Source: Gracilimonas halophila
GTDB taxonomy: Bacteria; Bacteroidota; Rhodothermia; Balneolales; Balneolaceae
Assembly: GCF_042684365.1 (NCBI RefSeq)
Contig: NZ_JBHULI010000022.1
Location: 124,001-188,000, forward strand
Length of the DNA stretch: 64,000 nt
Reading direction: 5' to 3'
Within the stretch, counting starts at the first letter, position 1. Each line of letters begins with the position of its first letter. Shown one piece after another: positions 16,201 to 24,765 of the stretch. A program made the translations under genes and the position numbers. The notes under the pieces are model-generated. The model was not told the origin of the DNA. It saw nothing but the letters and a program-made list of their open reading frames with translations, and made no database searches.

Positions 16201-18133
16201 CCATCTTATGAGCAACGAACCATTAAACACTAAAAACTCAAAACTAAAAACTGCAGACGATGAGTCTGGCAGTAAATATCTTGATATGGACTTGCTCCGG
16301 TTTACGACAGCCGGAAGTGTGGATGATGGTAAAAGTACATTGATCGGACGGCTTTTCTATGATTCTAAATCTATTTTTGAGGATCAAATGGAGGCCATTG
16401 AGAAGTCCAGTAAAAGCAGCGGGGAAGAAGATGTGAACCTGGCTTTACTGACTGATGGGTTGAAAGCCGAGCGCGAGCAAAAGATCACTATTGATGTTGC
16501 CTATCGCTACTTTGCTACCCCAAAGCGAAAGTTCATTATTGCAGATACCCCCGGCCATACTCAATACACTCGAAATATGGTTACCGGCGCTTCCACAGCG
16601 GATCTTGCGGTGATTCTTGTCGATGCCTCCAAAGGATTACTTACCCAGTCACGCCGACATGCTTTTATCTCATCATTACTTCGTATTCCACATCTGGTGG
16701 TGGCTGTAAATAAAATGGACCTGGTGGATTATAGTGAAAGCGTGTTCGATGAGATTGTATCTGAATTTCGTGCGTTTGCTAAGAAATTGAATGTCAGTGA
16801 TGTAACCTACATACCAATTTCAGCTTTGAAAGGAGACAATGTTGTAGATAAAAGTGAGAATACCGATTGGTACAATGGTTCCACTCTGCTGCATCATCTC
16901 GAAACGGTGAAGGTGGATGCCGATGAAAACATTATAGACTTTCGATTACCTGTTCAGTACGTAATTCGCCCCAACCAAAATTTCCGTGGTTTTTCTGGAA
17001 GAATAGCATCCGGACATGTTCGTCCCGGTGATGAGATAACGGTACTGCCTTCCGGTTTGAGTTCCAGAGTCAAGAAGATCGTAACACGTGACGAAGATCT
17101 TGATATTGCTTATCCGGGGGAATCCGTGACGCTTACCATCGAAGATGAGATCGATATTTCCCGGGGGGATATGATCGTTCGGAAAGATAACGTACCTACG
17201 GTCCGTAACGATTTTGAAGCCTACGTCTGCTGGATGAGTGAAAAACCGATGGAAACAGCCAAGCAATACATCCTTCAGCATACCACGCACACCACACAGG
17301 TTTTTGTCCAAGAATTGGTGTACCGGATGAATGTGGATTCCTTGAATCGTGAAGATGCAGATAAACTGAGCCTCAATGAAATTGGACGAGTTAAGCTAAA
17401 AACTTCACAACCCTTGTTCTTTGATGCTTATCAGATCAATAAAAAAACAGGCAGCTTTATCATTATCGATCCGGCTACCAATGTTACGGTAGGTGCAGGG
17501 ATGATGCGTGCCGGTTCAACGGTTTCAAAGGAGACCAAAACTAATCGCTTACCACACTCTCCTGATGTTGTCTGGGAACCATGGAACATCTCCCGTGAAG
17601 AACGTGAAAAGCGAAACGGACACAAAGCTCAATTGCTGTGGCTGACAGGAATTTCAGGGGCTGGAAAGAGCACCATCGCTAAGGAAGTTGAGAAACGATT
17701 ATGGGAGTCCGGAAAACAAACCATGTTATTAGATGGAGACCAAGTGCGCCACGGTTTGAATGGTGATCTTGGGTTCAGCCCTTCTGACCGAGCCGAAAAT
17801 ATACGCAGGATAGGTCATGTCGCTCGTCTGTTCTTTGAACACGGAAATATTGTGATCTGTACTTTTGTTTCACCCTATCGTGAAGACCGGGATATGGTTA
17901 AAAGCCTTTTCCCTGAAGGTGATTTCAAAGAGATCCATATCACTTGTGATTCGAAAACGGCACAGGAACGAGATCCTAAAGGACTTTATGAAAAAGCCGA
18001 AAAAGGGGAGATCACAGGGCTTACCGGTTATGATGCCGATCATGAAGACCCGAAAGACCCGGCGCTTGTCATCAACACCGATGAACGTTCAGTAGAAGAA
18101 GCTGTGGAAGAAATACTGAATCTGATATCGTAA
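16193..18133 (+). CDS. cysNC: Bifunctional sulfate adenylyltransferase subunit 1 / adenylylsulfate kinase
   Basis: The 646-residue fusion makes PAPS in two steps. The CysN part is an EF-Tu-like GTPase with GSVDDGKST at 41-49, DTPGHTQY and NKMD. The C-terminal CysC part has its own P-loop GISGAGKS near 486-493 and LLDGDQVRHGLN. Possible starts are ATG 16193, ATG 16208 and ATG 16286 (MDLLRFTTAG, the usual beginning of CysN). Residues about 12-20 (NTKNSKLKT) are encoded by the right arm of the repeat, so the extra N-terminus probably arose from it, or translation really begins at 16286. Located directly before Wzz and Ugd genes. Confidence 0.95.
   Translation: MSGHLMSNEPLNTKNSKLKTADDESGSKYLDMDLLRFTTAGSVDDGKSTLIGRLFYDSKSIFEDQMEAIEKSSKSSGEEDVNLALLTDGLKAEREQKITIDVAYRYFATPKRKFIIADTPGHTQYTRNMVTGASTADLAVILVDASKGLLTQSRRHAFISSLLRIPHLVVAVNKMDLVDYSESVFDEIVSEFRAFAKKLNVSDVTYIPISALKGDNVVDKSENTDWYNGSTLLHHLETVKVDADENIIDFRLPVQYVIRPNQNFRGFSGRIASGHVRPGDEITVLPSGLSSRVKKIVTRDEDLDIAYPGESVTLTIEDEIDISRGDMIVRKDNVPTVRNDFEAYVCWMSEKPMETAKQYILQHTTHTTQVFVQELVYRMNVDSLNREDADKLSLNEIGRVKLKTSQPLFFDAYQINKKTGSFIIIDPATNVTVGAGMMRAGSTVSKETKTNRLPHSPDVVWEPWNISREEREKRNGHKAQLLWLTGISGAGKSTIAKEVEKRLWESGKQTMLLDGDQVRHGLNGDLGFSPSDRAENIRRIGHVARLFFEHGNIVICTFVSPYREDRDMVKSLFPEGDFKEIHITCDSKTAQERDPKGLYEKAEKGEITGLTGYDADHEDPKDPALVINTDERSVEEAVEEILNLIS
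16224..16240 (+). repeat. Right arm of the 17-nt inverted repeat, inside the 5' end of cysNC
   Basis: TAAACACTAAAAACTCA is the reverse complement of 15701-15717. The surrounding word-repeat extends to 16254 (AACTCAAAACTAAAAACTGC). If the first ATG of cysNC is used, it codes for low-complexity residues before the GTPase domain. Confidence 0.85.
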
Positions 18134-18219
18134 AAACAACCCACAATTTCAAACTAAAACCTCTCTTTATATACAATCACAAACTTCGTATTATCATTGA
18201 TTAATAAAATCCAGGAATT

Positions 18220-19437
18220 GTGAGCGAAGAAAAAAATTCAAATCAGGGTGACAACGGGGATTCAAAGCCCGGAAAGAAAAATCATAACGAAGACTTTCCT
18301 ATTCAGGAATACAGACTAGTGCCGGCCGACCAGAGCTATGAAGGATATGAAGAGGATGAGATCGATCTCATTGAACTGGCTAAGACCATTTGGGATAACC
18401 GGAAAACAATCTATCGATTTGTAACCGTAGGAATTATCTTGGGAGTACTAGTTGCCCTGTTAAGTCCTAAAGAATATGTTAGTGATGCCACACTGATGCC
18501 TGAATACAATACTGAAAGTGGAGGTGGGGCCTCAGGTTTGTTGCAGCAATATGGGGGATTGCTGGGAATTAGTGGTGGAGGCAGTTATAACTCCGCCAGC
18601 AATGCCATTCGGGTAGATCTCTACCCACAGATCGTTCAAAGTCTTTCTTTTCAGACAAGCCTGATGAATAAGGAATTCACCTATCCGGAATACGATACTA
18701 CGGCGACCCTCTATGAGTATTTTATGGAGATTCATTCTTCGGGGGCATTGGCATCTGTTAAAAGATATACCATCGGACTTCCTTTTACGATTCTCGGTGC
18801 CCTGAGGGGAGATCCTGAAGAAGAGATGATTGGTGAAGCGGAGCAAGATCCGGAGATACTGTCTCTGACCAAAGATCAAATGCAGGTCGTTAAAAACCTC
18901 AGACAACGTGTTGGGGTGAGCTTGAATGAGGAAACAGGGATCGTTACGGTGAATGTAAGAATGCCGAATGCAAAGGTAGCTGCGCAAGTTGCTAAATATA
19001 CCATTGGAGAGCTGACCGAATATCTGGTAGAATATAGAACCGAAAAAGTACTACGCGATCTGGAATTTGTGGAAAGTCAGTTGATCAAGGCAGAAGAACG
19101 TTTTGAAGAAGCCCAGTTAGCCCTTGCTGAATTCACGGATAGCAACCAGGGAAACCTGACTGCCCGAGCCCGAACGGAACAACAACGCCTGCAGTCAGAA
19201 TATGATGTAGCCTTTAATTTATACAATAGCCTGACACAGCAATATGAGCAGGCCCGACTCAAAGTACAAGAAGAAACGCCGGTATTTAAAGTCTTGCAAC
19301 CGGTACAGGTTCCTGTGGAAGATGAAACCAGTGGGTTCATGATCCTGATCGTTTTTGTGATGTTAAGTGGGATAGCCAGTATCGGATGGATTTTTATTCG
19401 ACAGTTTCTTGAAAACAATCCCTTCAAGTCGGAATAA
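18220..19437 (+). CDS. Wzz/GNVR-type polysaccharide chain-length or export co-polymerase
   Basis: The 405-residue protein has an acidic cytoplasmic N-terminus, a first membrane helix at about 65-82 preceded by DLIELAKTIWDNRKTI, a periplasmic coiled-coil region (about 265-360, many Glu/Gln/Leu heptads) with the FKVLQPVQVP block, and a second helix near 375-397. This is the Wzz layout, which sets O-antigen or capsule chain length. The start is GTG at 18220. It follows cysNC by 86 bases and precedes ugd by 46 bases, so all are probably co-transcribed. No tyrosine kinase domain is attached. Confidence 0.88.
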   Translation: MSEEKNSNQGDNGDSKPGKKNHNEDFPIQEYRLVPADQSYEGYEEDEIDLIELAKTIWDNRKTIYRFVTVGIILGVLVALLSPKEYVSDATLMPEYNTESGGGASGLLQQYGGLLGISGGGSYNSASNAIRVDLYPQIVQSLSFQTSLMNKEFTYPEYDTTATLYEYFMEIHSSGALASVKRYTIGLPFTILGALRGDPEEEMIGEAEQDPEILSLTKDQMQVVKNLRQRVGVSLNEETGIVTVNVRMPNAKVAAQVAKYTIGELTEYLVEYRTEKVLRDLEFVESQLIKAEERFEEAQLALAEFTDSNQGNLTARARTEQQRLQSEYDVAFNLYNSLTQQYEQARLKVQEETPVFKVLQPVQVPVEDETSGFMILIVFVMLSGIASIGWIFIRQFLENNPFKSE

Positions 19438-19483
19438 TTTTACAAACTATCTTAAGAGAAATTAAGACCAAAAAGATCAGTAT

Positions 19484-20656
19484 ATGAAAATTGCCGTAGC
19501 CGGAACCGGATATGTAGGAATGTCCTTAGCTGTATTATTATCACAGCACCATGAAGTGGTGGCTCTCGATATCGTTGAAGAAAAGGTAAAACTCATTAAC
19601 AACAAGAAGTCACCAATTACTGATACAGAGATAGAACAGTATTTAAAGGAAAAGGACCTTGATCTTACGGCCACCTTAGATAAAGAAAAAGCGTATTCAG
19701 GGGCTGATTTTGTGATCATAGCAACCCCAACAAATTATGATCCGGATACCAATAAATTCAATACACGATCCGTAGAGGCTGTCATAAAAGACGTGATGGA
19801 TATCAATCCGGAAGCCGTAATGGTAATAAAGTCAACCATTCCTGTTGGTTATGTAAATGAAGCTAAGCAAAAGTTCGGTACTGAAAATTTAATTTTCTCA
19901 CCTGAGTTCCTTCGTGAAGGGCAGGCGTTGTATGATAATTTATACCCTTCTCGCGTTGTGGTCGGTGAGCGCTCCGGGAGGGCTAAAATGTTCGCAGGTT
20001 TATTAGTTGAAGGAGCTGCAAAACCTGAAGATGAAATCCCGGTTCTTTATACAGACAGTACTGAAGCAGAGGCGATCAAGCTTTTCTCAAATACCTACCT
20101 TGCTATGAGGGTAGCTTACTTCAACGAGCTTGATTCTTACTGTGAAACACATGATCTGAGTAGTGAACAGGTAATTCAGGGTGTTGGGCTTGATCCCCGT
20201 ATTGGAGATCATTACAACAACCCTTCTTTTGGTTATGGCGGGTATTGCCTCCCGAAAGACACCAAGCAGCTACTCGCTAATTTTGAGGATGTACCGAATA
20301 ACCTCATCAAAGCCATTGTGGATGCTAATACCACCCGTAAAGATTTCATAGCCCGGCAGATCTGGAAAAATGACCCAAAAGTTGTTGGAGTATACCGACT
20401 GGTGATGAAGCAAGGGTCCGATAATTTCCGACAAAGTGCTATTCAGGGAATCATGAAGAGGATCAAAGCCAAAGGTATTGAGGTGGTTGTATATGAGCCA
20501 TACCTGGATCAGGAAGAATTTTATCACTCAAGAGTGATCAAAGATCTGGATGAGTTCAAGAAGATATCCGAAGTGATCGTTGCCAATCGTATGGTAGATG
20601 AGATCAAGGATGTAAAGGACAAAGTGTATACAAGGGATCTTTTCGGGAATAACTAA
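19484..20656 (+). CDS. ugd: UDP-glucose 6-dehydrogenase
   Basis: The 390-residue enzyme oxidises UDP-glucose to UDP-glucuronate with NAD+. The N-terminal Rossmann motif is GTGYVGM at 7-13; STIPVG, FSPEFLREG and the catalytic Cys255 in GYGGYCLPKD follow, with the UDP-binding domain at the C-terminus. The family is usually 390-450 residues, so it is full length. Its place after Wzz suggests supply of uronic acid to an extracellular polysaccharide. It is convergent with the WbqC-like gene, 3 bases between stops. Confidence 0.95.
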   Translation: MKIAVAGTGYVGMSLAVLLSQHHEVVALDIVEEKVKLINNKKSPITDTEIEQYLKEKDLDLTATLDKEKAYSGADFVIIATPTNYDPDTNKFNTRSVEAVIKDVMDINPEAVMVIKSTIPVGYVNEAKQKFGTENLIFSPEFLREGQALYDNLYPSRVVVGERSGRAKMFAGLLVEGAAKPEDEIPVLYTDSTEAEAIKLFSNTYLAMRVAYFNELDSYCETHDLSSEQVIQGVGLDPRIGDHYNNPSFGYGGYCLPKDTKQLLANFEDVPNNLIKAIVDANTTRKDFIARQIWKNDPKVVGVYRLVMKQGSDNFRQSAIQGIMKRIKAKGIEVVVYEPYLDQEEFYHSRVIKDLDEFKKISEVIVANRMVDEIKDVKDKVYTRDLFGNN

Positions 20657-20659
20657 GGA

Positions 20660-21322
20660 CTAAAAACCCAATACTGAGAAACTCTCTTTTCCTTTATTGA
20701 AAAGCAGATCTAATACACTGCATCCCGGAAGGAAGCTATCTCCCAATTGATTGTATCTGGGGTGGGATTTCTCATCAAAAACGGTATTGGCATCATCACT
20801 AAGCCACTGGTAATTTTTTGAATCCTGTTCCTGAAATAAGATATCTGCACCCACTCTTTCAGCAAAGATATCGGGATTCGGATCAAACTCAGGAATTGTA
20901 CTCGCAAGCTGAAATTCAATCTTGAACTCAAGAAAGTGCTGCAGGCTATCAAAGAAGTAGATATTAAAGTCGATTAGTTTCTCAAATTCTGTAGCTCTTC
21001 GAATCTCGAATTCTAATTCCTCTGCAAAGAAATCGTACCAGGTTGCTTCAGAATAATTGTGGTGAAGGGCATTCCAGAATGGATCGATCCAGTCTTCAGA
21101 ATGCTCAATGCGGACTTCCGAGATCGATTTTTTTTTATCCTCGGTCTTGATCGGAATATTGACCCATTGCAATCCCTGCTCTCCTTTGATAGCTGCCCGA
21201 TGTGTTCTTCCTTTGCGCGACCATTGCTCTAGGTCGTTCCAAACCACCATGTCGGCCTTAAGCATAGCTGAAAGGTCATATAAGTTCGGAGCAAATTGAG
21301 GTTGAAGAAGGGCTAAGCGCAA
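20660..21322 (-). CDS. WbqC-family protein
   Basis: The 220-residue protein begins LALLQPQFAPNLYDLSAML and contains the WSRKGRTHRAAI and WVNIPIK blocks of the WbqC family (PF08889), named from an O-antigen gene cluster. The biochemical function is unsettled; relatives are proposed to take part in sugar or lipid modification for glycans. It lies next to ugd and Wzz but on the other strand. Confidence 0.88.
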   Translation of the reverse strand: MRLALLQPQFAPNLYDLSAMLKADMVVWNDLEQWSRKGRTHRAAIKGEQGLQWVNIPIKTEDKKKSISEVRIEHSEDWIDPFWNALHHNYSEATWYDFFAEELEFEIRRATEFEKLIDFNIYFFDSLQHFLEFKIEFQLASTIPEFDPNPDIFAERVGADILFQEQDSKNYQWLSDDANTVFDEKSHPRYNQLGDSFLPGCSVLDLLFNKGKESFSVLGF

Positions 21323-21334
21323 TGTTGATTCTGT

Positions 21335-21382
21335 GAATTTTGAAAGTTGAATGGAAACTTAGCCATTTCAACATTCAAAATT
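21335..21382 (+). repeat. Imperfect inverted repeat between wbqC-like gene and gltX
   Basis: TTTTGAAAGTTGAATGG and CCATTTCAACATTCAAAA flank an 8-base loop, forming an AT-rich hairpin with one mismatch and one bulge. The following bases repeat the same words (ATTCAAAATTTAG, CATTTAAAATTTC). It resembles the other word-repeat hairpins seen at 43.5 and 59.1 kb in style but not in sequence. Confidence 0.6.
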
Positions 21383-21456
21383 TAGCATTTAAAATTTCTT
21401 ATCTTTAGGAACTGAAAATTTTAGAATTGGAAACCTTACAAAAAAAGAGAAATTAA

Positions 21457-22935
21457 ATGAGCGTTCGCGTACGATTTGCGCCTTCACCAACCGGATTTTT
21501 ACACATTGGCGGATTAAGAACCGCACTTTATAACTATTTATTTGCCCGACATAATGAGGGAACTTTTGTTCTTCGTATCGAGGATACCGATCAATCCCGA
21601 TATGTAGAAGATGCCGAGCAGGATATCATCGACTCCCTGGAATGGGCAGGTATGGAAATTGATGAAGGCCCCGGAAAAGGCGGTGATTTTGGTCCCTACC
21701 GACAAAGTGAGCGTAAAGACATTTACCATAAATATGCGGAGCAATTGGTAGAGTCAGGGCATGCTTACTATGCTTTTGATACGGTTGAGGAAATTGATGA
21801 GATGCGGGAGCGTTTGATGAAGTCCGGCAACCCGTCTCCAAAGTATGACTCTATCACCCGTCAATCGATGAAGAACAGCCTCACACTTTCTAAGGATGAG
21901 GTTGAAAAGCGAATGAGAAACGGTGATGAATATGTGGTTCGTCTTAAGGTTCCCCGTAAAGAGAATGTACGGTTTGAAGATGAGATCCGCGGTAATGTAT
22001 CTTTTGATACTGAAGGCCTTGATGATCAAGTACTGCTGAAATCAGATGGAATGCCGACCTATCACCTGGCAAATGTGGTGGATGATCACACCATGGAGAT
22101 CACGCATGTGATTCGCGGGGAAGAGTGGCTGAGCAGTACACCAAAACATATTCTGCTTTATAATGCATTCGGGTGGGAACCACCTACAATGGCTCATTTG
22201 CCGCTGATCATGAGTCCAAGTGGAGGGAAGCTTTCCAAGCGTAAAGCTGAGAGCGAGGGAATCCCTGTAAACACCAAGGATTATATTTCCGGTAATTACG
22301 AACCGGATGCATTGGTTAATTTTCTGGCTTACCTGGGATGGAGCCCCGGCGACGATTCCGAGATTCACGACATGAAAGAATTGTGCGACCTGTTTACACT
22401 TGATCGTGTGAGTAAAGGCGGAGCAGTGTTCAACTACAAGAAATTGATGTGGTATAATGAAAACTACATTCGAGAGCATTCTGTTGAAGAATTGAAGCCG
22501 CGTGTTCAAGCATTGTTTGAAGAATCTAAATTTGAGATTCCAAGCGATGAGTTTTTGTCACATGTTGTAGAGTTGTTACATGAACGCGTATCCAGAATTG
22601 ATGAATTTGTAAGCATGGGCGCGTTCTTTTTTGAGGAGCCTAAAGAGTATGATGAAAATGCACTCAAAAAATGGAAAGATGACAGCCCCGTTATCCTGAA
22701 AGCATATCGGGATAAAATTGAGCAGCTTTCCGAAGAGGAATTCGAAGCCGTTACGCTGAAGGACAAGATCAAAGAAACCATTGAAGAGCATGAAGTAGGC
22801 TTTGGTAAATTAATGATGCCACTTCGTATCGCAGTAAGCGGACAGGGTTTTGGACCTGATCTAACCCCTGCTCTTGAGCTCATTGGTAAAGAAGAAGTGC
22901 TTAGGCGAATTGATACTGCCATTGAAAGATTGTAG
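21457..22935 (+). CDS. gltX: Glutamyl-tRNA synthetase
   Basis: A 492-residue class I synthetase that charges tRNA-Glu. The HIGH-type signature is PSPTGFLHIGGLRTALYN (His16), and the KMSKS-type loop is GGKLSKRKAE near 256-262. The alpha-helical anticodon-binding domain fills the last 160 residues. Only one gltX copy is visible; whether it is discriminating cannot be judged by eye. Followed by a strong bidirectional terminator. Confidence 0.97.
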   Translation: MSVRVRFAPSPTGFLHIGGLRTALYNYLFARHNEGTFVLRIEDTDQSRYVEDAEQDIIDSLEWAGMEIDEGPGKGGDFGPYRQSERKDIYHKYAEQLVESGHAYYAFDTVEEIDEMRERLMKSGNPSPKYDSITRQSMKNSLTLSKDEVEKRMRNGDEYVVRLKVPRKENVRFEDEIRGNVSFDTEGLDDQVLLKSDGMPTYHLANVVDDHTMEITHVIRGEEWLSSTPKHILLYNAFGWEPPTMAHLPLIMSPSGGKLSKRKAESEGIPVNTKDYISGNYEPDALVNFLAYLGWSPGDDSEIHDMKELCDLFTLDRVSKGGAVFNYKKLMWYNENYIREHSVEELKPRVQALFEESKFEIPSDEFLSHVVELLHERVSRIDEFVSMGAFFFEEPKEYDENALKKWKDDSPVILKAYRDKIEQLSEEEFEAVTLKDKIKETIEEHEVGFGKLMMPLRIAVSGQGFGPDLTPALELIGKEEVLRRIDTAIERL

Positions 22936-22951
22936 CCCAATTTTATCCAAT

Positions 22952-22986
22952 AAAAAAGGGAGCCTGAATTCAGGCTCCCTTTTTTT
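22952..22986. terminator. Bidirectional terminator between gltX and the M14 pair
   Basis: Arms AAAAAAGGGAGCCTGAA and TTCAGGCTCCCTTTTTTT form a perfect hairpin with A/T tracts on both sides. It lies 17 bases after the gltX stop and 26 bases from the end of the convergent M14 peptidase gene, so it can serve both. Confidence 0.93.
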
Positions 22987-23011
22987 GTTCGTGATATCTT
23001 AAGTTAAAAGC

Positions 23012-24757
23012 CTACTTCCGCTTAGAAACCAATCCGCCTTTTTCACTGTCCACGGTAAAGGTGTAGTTATTTCCGCCGCTAACGATCCAGCGAACGGTGA
23101 CTGAATCCATCCCGGGGATGTTGTCCACGGCTATTTTTTCAGGATTGTTCTTTTGTTCCACCGTTTCATTTCGATCGCGATTGGTGACGATCATGCCGGC
23201 TTCAACCCGGGCTCCGTCAATACTAATGTAATTCGGACGGGTGATCTTATACTTCAGATCCTGACTGGCATGAGTAGGGATCATACGGGTGTTGGTGATC
23301 ACTGCTGTTACTTCCTTAAGTCCGCCACCCAGATCTTTTTCTGAGATCTCATCGATCACCAGGTTAGGCGTATGGTATGCGTGGTAAATGGTAAAAGCCA
23401 TATTACGGTGTGCCATCTGCTCAAGTAGAAATCCGGGATGGGCACGTCCAAAGTTTTTCTTTGTTCCGCCAACTTCGATCTCTCCATACTGAGGGTGGTC
23501 AACGGTTTCCCATTCAGTTAGAGCATCATTGAAAAGAAGATGTTTGTTGAACTCATACGTATCGGCACTGAAGCGGCCACGACTTTCTTCATTGAACATC
23601 TCGAAAGAGGCCCAAAGCTCATTGGTGAATGTAAAAGCACCACGGCTTCCATAAAACCAGTCAAGTTCACCGCCAAATACGGTGTAGAGATCATCATAAA
23701 CCACCCAATAGTTGTAACCGGGGATAAGACGTTCGCCCATTTCGCCCAGCGCATCATACACCTGTATGTCGGAGCGGTTATAGGTGTCAACATCTTCGGC
23801 AGCACCGGGACCACGTAAGATCATACCACCACTGTTATGATAACTTTGAGCGGCTGCAATGTTGGGATGGTCCATCACAAATTCCATAACGGCACGGTTT
23901 TCAGGAAGGGAGAACGGGTATTTATGCGCACCGCCCTGAATGTAATCAGGCTGCCATTTCCATCCCCAATCACGGTTGGGATCATAGTAGCCTTCACCGT
24001 CTTCATTCACATCGCCATCGCCGTCATTGTCGATGCCCTCATAGCCAAGAAGTTCGTATTCACCGAATTCATCGGGACCAACGCGCTGCATAAATTCCGG
24101 GTAATCAGGATGTTCAACAAACTGTCCGCGCGGATTTTTACGTCGCATCATGGTGATGCTGCCATCGCCATTCAGGTCATCGTAGCCATCCTCATTCACT
24201 TCCCCATCCAGATCGTTATCGATCGGCTTCATGCCGGAACGGGGTGAACTTGCGGTGTTGGGCGCATCAAAGAAATTCTCACGCCCGTCAGGGTTTATGG
24301 TTGGAGCGATGTAAAAGGTCTTTTCATCCAATAACTGTGTGATGAACTCATTCTTCCCATACATCTCGGCTAGATACCATGCCGTGTACAGTGATACTTC
24401 CGTACCCTGAATCTCATTGGAGTGAATGTTTCCGTCGATATACATCGCAGGTTTTCGATCTGCATCACCTTCGTTGAAATTGGTGACGGTTAGCAGCCAC
24501 AGATCTCTACCCTGATACGACTTCCCAATCGATTCTCTTTTTATGAGATTTGGGTGTGCCTCAGCCAATTCGGCTGTGATATCAGAAATTCCCTGATAGT
24601 TGTAATATTTGTTCCAGGAGACCTCAACTTTTGGGTTTGCAGGAGATCCTGCTGCCTGGAAAGTTCCTTCTGTGACCTGAGCTTCAGCCGATTGATTTGC
24701 GCTGATGCCAAGCCCCATACCTATAAATAATAAAAGAGTGTATTTAATATTCTTCAT
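23012..24757 (-). CDS. Secreted M14-family zinc carboxypeptidase
   Basis: The ATG at 24757 starts a clean signal peptide ending ANQSAEAQ; a GTG 9 bases earlier overlaps the upstream gene. In ATG numbering the zinc ligands are His112 and Glu115 (GNIHSNEIQGTE) and His307 (QSYHNSGG), with catalytic Glu380 (FTFTNELW); INPDGRENFF is the substrate-site block. Between the first ligands and the second His are two Asp-rich loops (DNDLDGEVNEDG, DNDGDGDVNEDG) that resemble calcium-binding loops. A roughly 150-residue C-terminal beta domain follows. The protein should trim C-terminal amino acids of peptides outside the cell membrane. It forms an operon with its paralogue, 8 bases away. Confidence 0.93.
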   Translation of the reverse strand: MKNIKYTLLLFIGMGLGISANQSAEAQVTEGTFQAAGSPANPKVEVSWNKYYNYQGISDITAELAEAHPNLIKRESIGKSYQGRDLWLLTVTNFNEGDADRKPAMYIDGNIHSNEIQGTEVSLYTAWYLAEMYGKNEFITQLLDEKTFYIAPTINPDGRENFFDAPNTASSPRSGMKPIDNDLDGEVNEDGYDDLNGDGSITMMRRKNPRGQFVEHPDYPEFMQRVGPDEFGEYELLGYEGIDNDGDGDVNEDGEGYYDPNRDWGWKWQPDYIQGGAHKYPFSLPENRAVMEFVMDHPNIAAAQSYHNSGGMILRGPGAAEDVDTYNRSDIQVYDALGEMGERLIPGYNYWVVYDDLYTVFGGELDWFYGSRGAFTFTNELWASFEMFNEESRGRFSADTYEFNKHLLFNDALTEWETVDHPQYGEIEVGGTKKNFGRAHPGFLLEQMAHRNMAFTIYHAYHTPNLVIDEISEKDLGGGLKEVTAVITNTRMIPTHASQDLKYKITRPNYISIDGARVEAGMIVTNRDRNETVEQKNNPEKIAVDNIPGMDSVTVRWIVSGGNNYTFTVDSEKGGLVSKRK

Positions 24758-24765
24758 GGCAATCA

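Noticed and set aside
22042..22509. 155-codon minus-strand frame within gltX
   Set aside because: Antisense shadow of glutamyl-tRNA synthetase; no independent features.
23837..24247. 136-codon plus-strand frame within the M14 peptidase gene
   Set aside because: It lies fully inside a well-supported gene with clear catalytic motifs; it is an antisense shadow.
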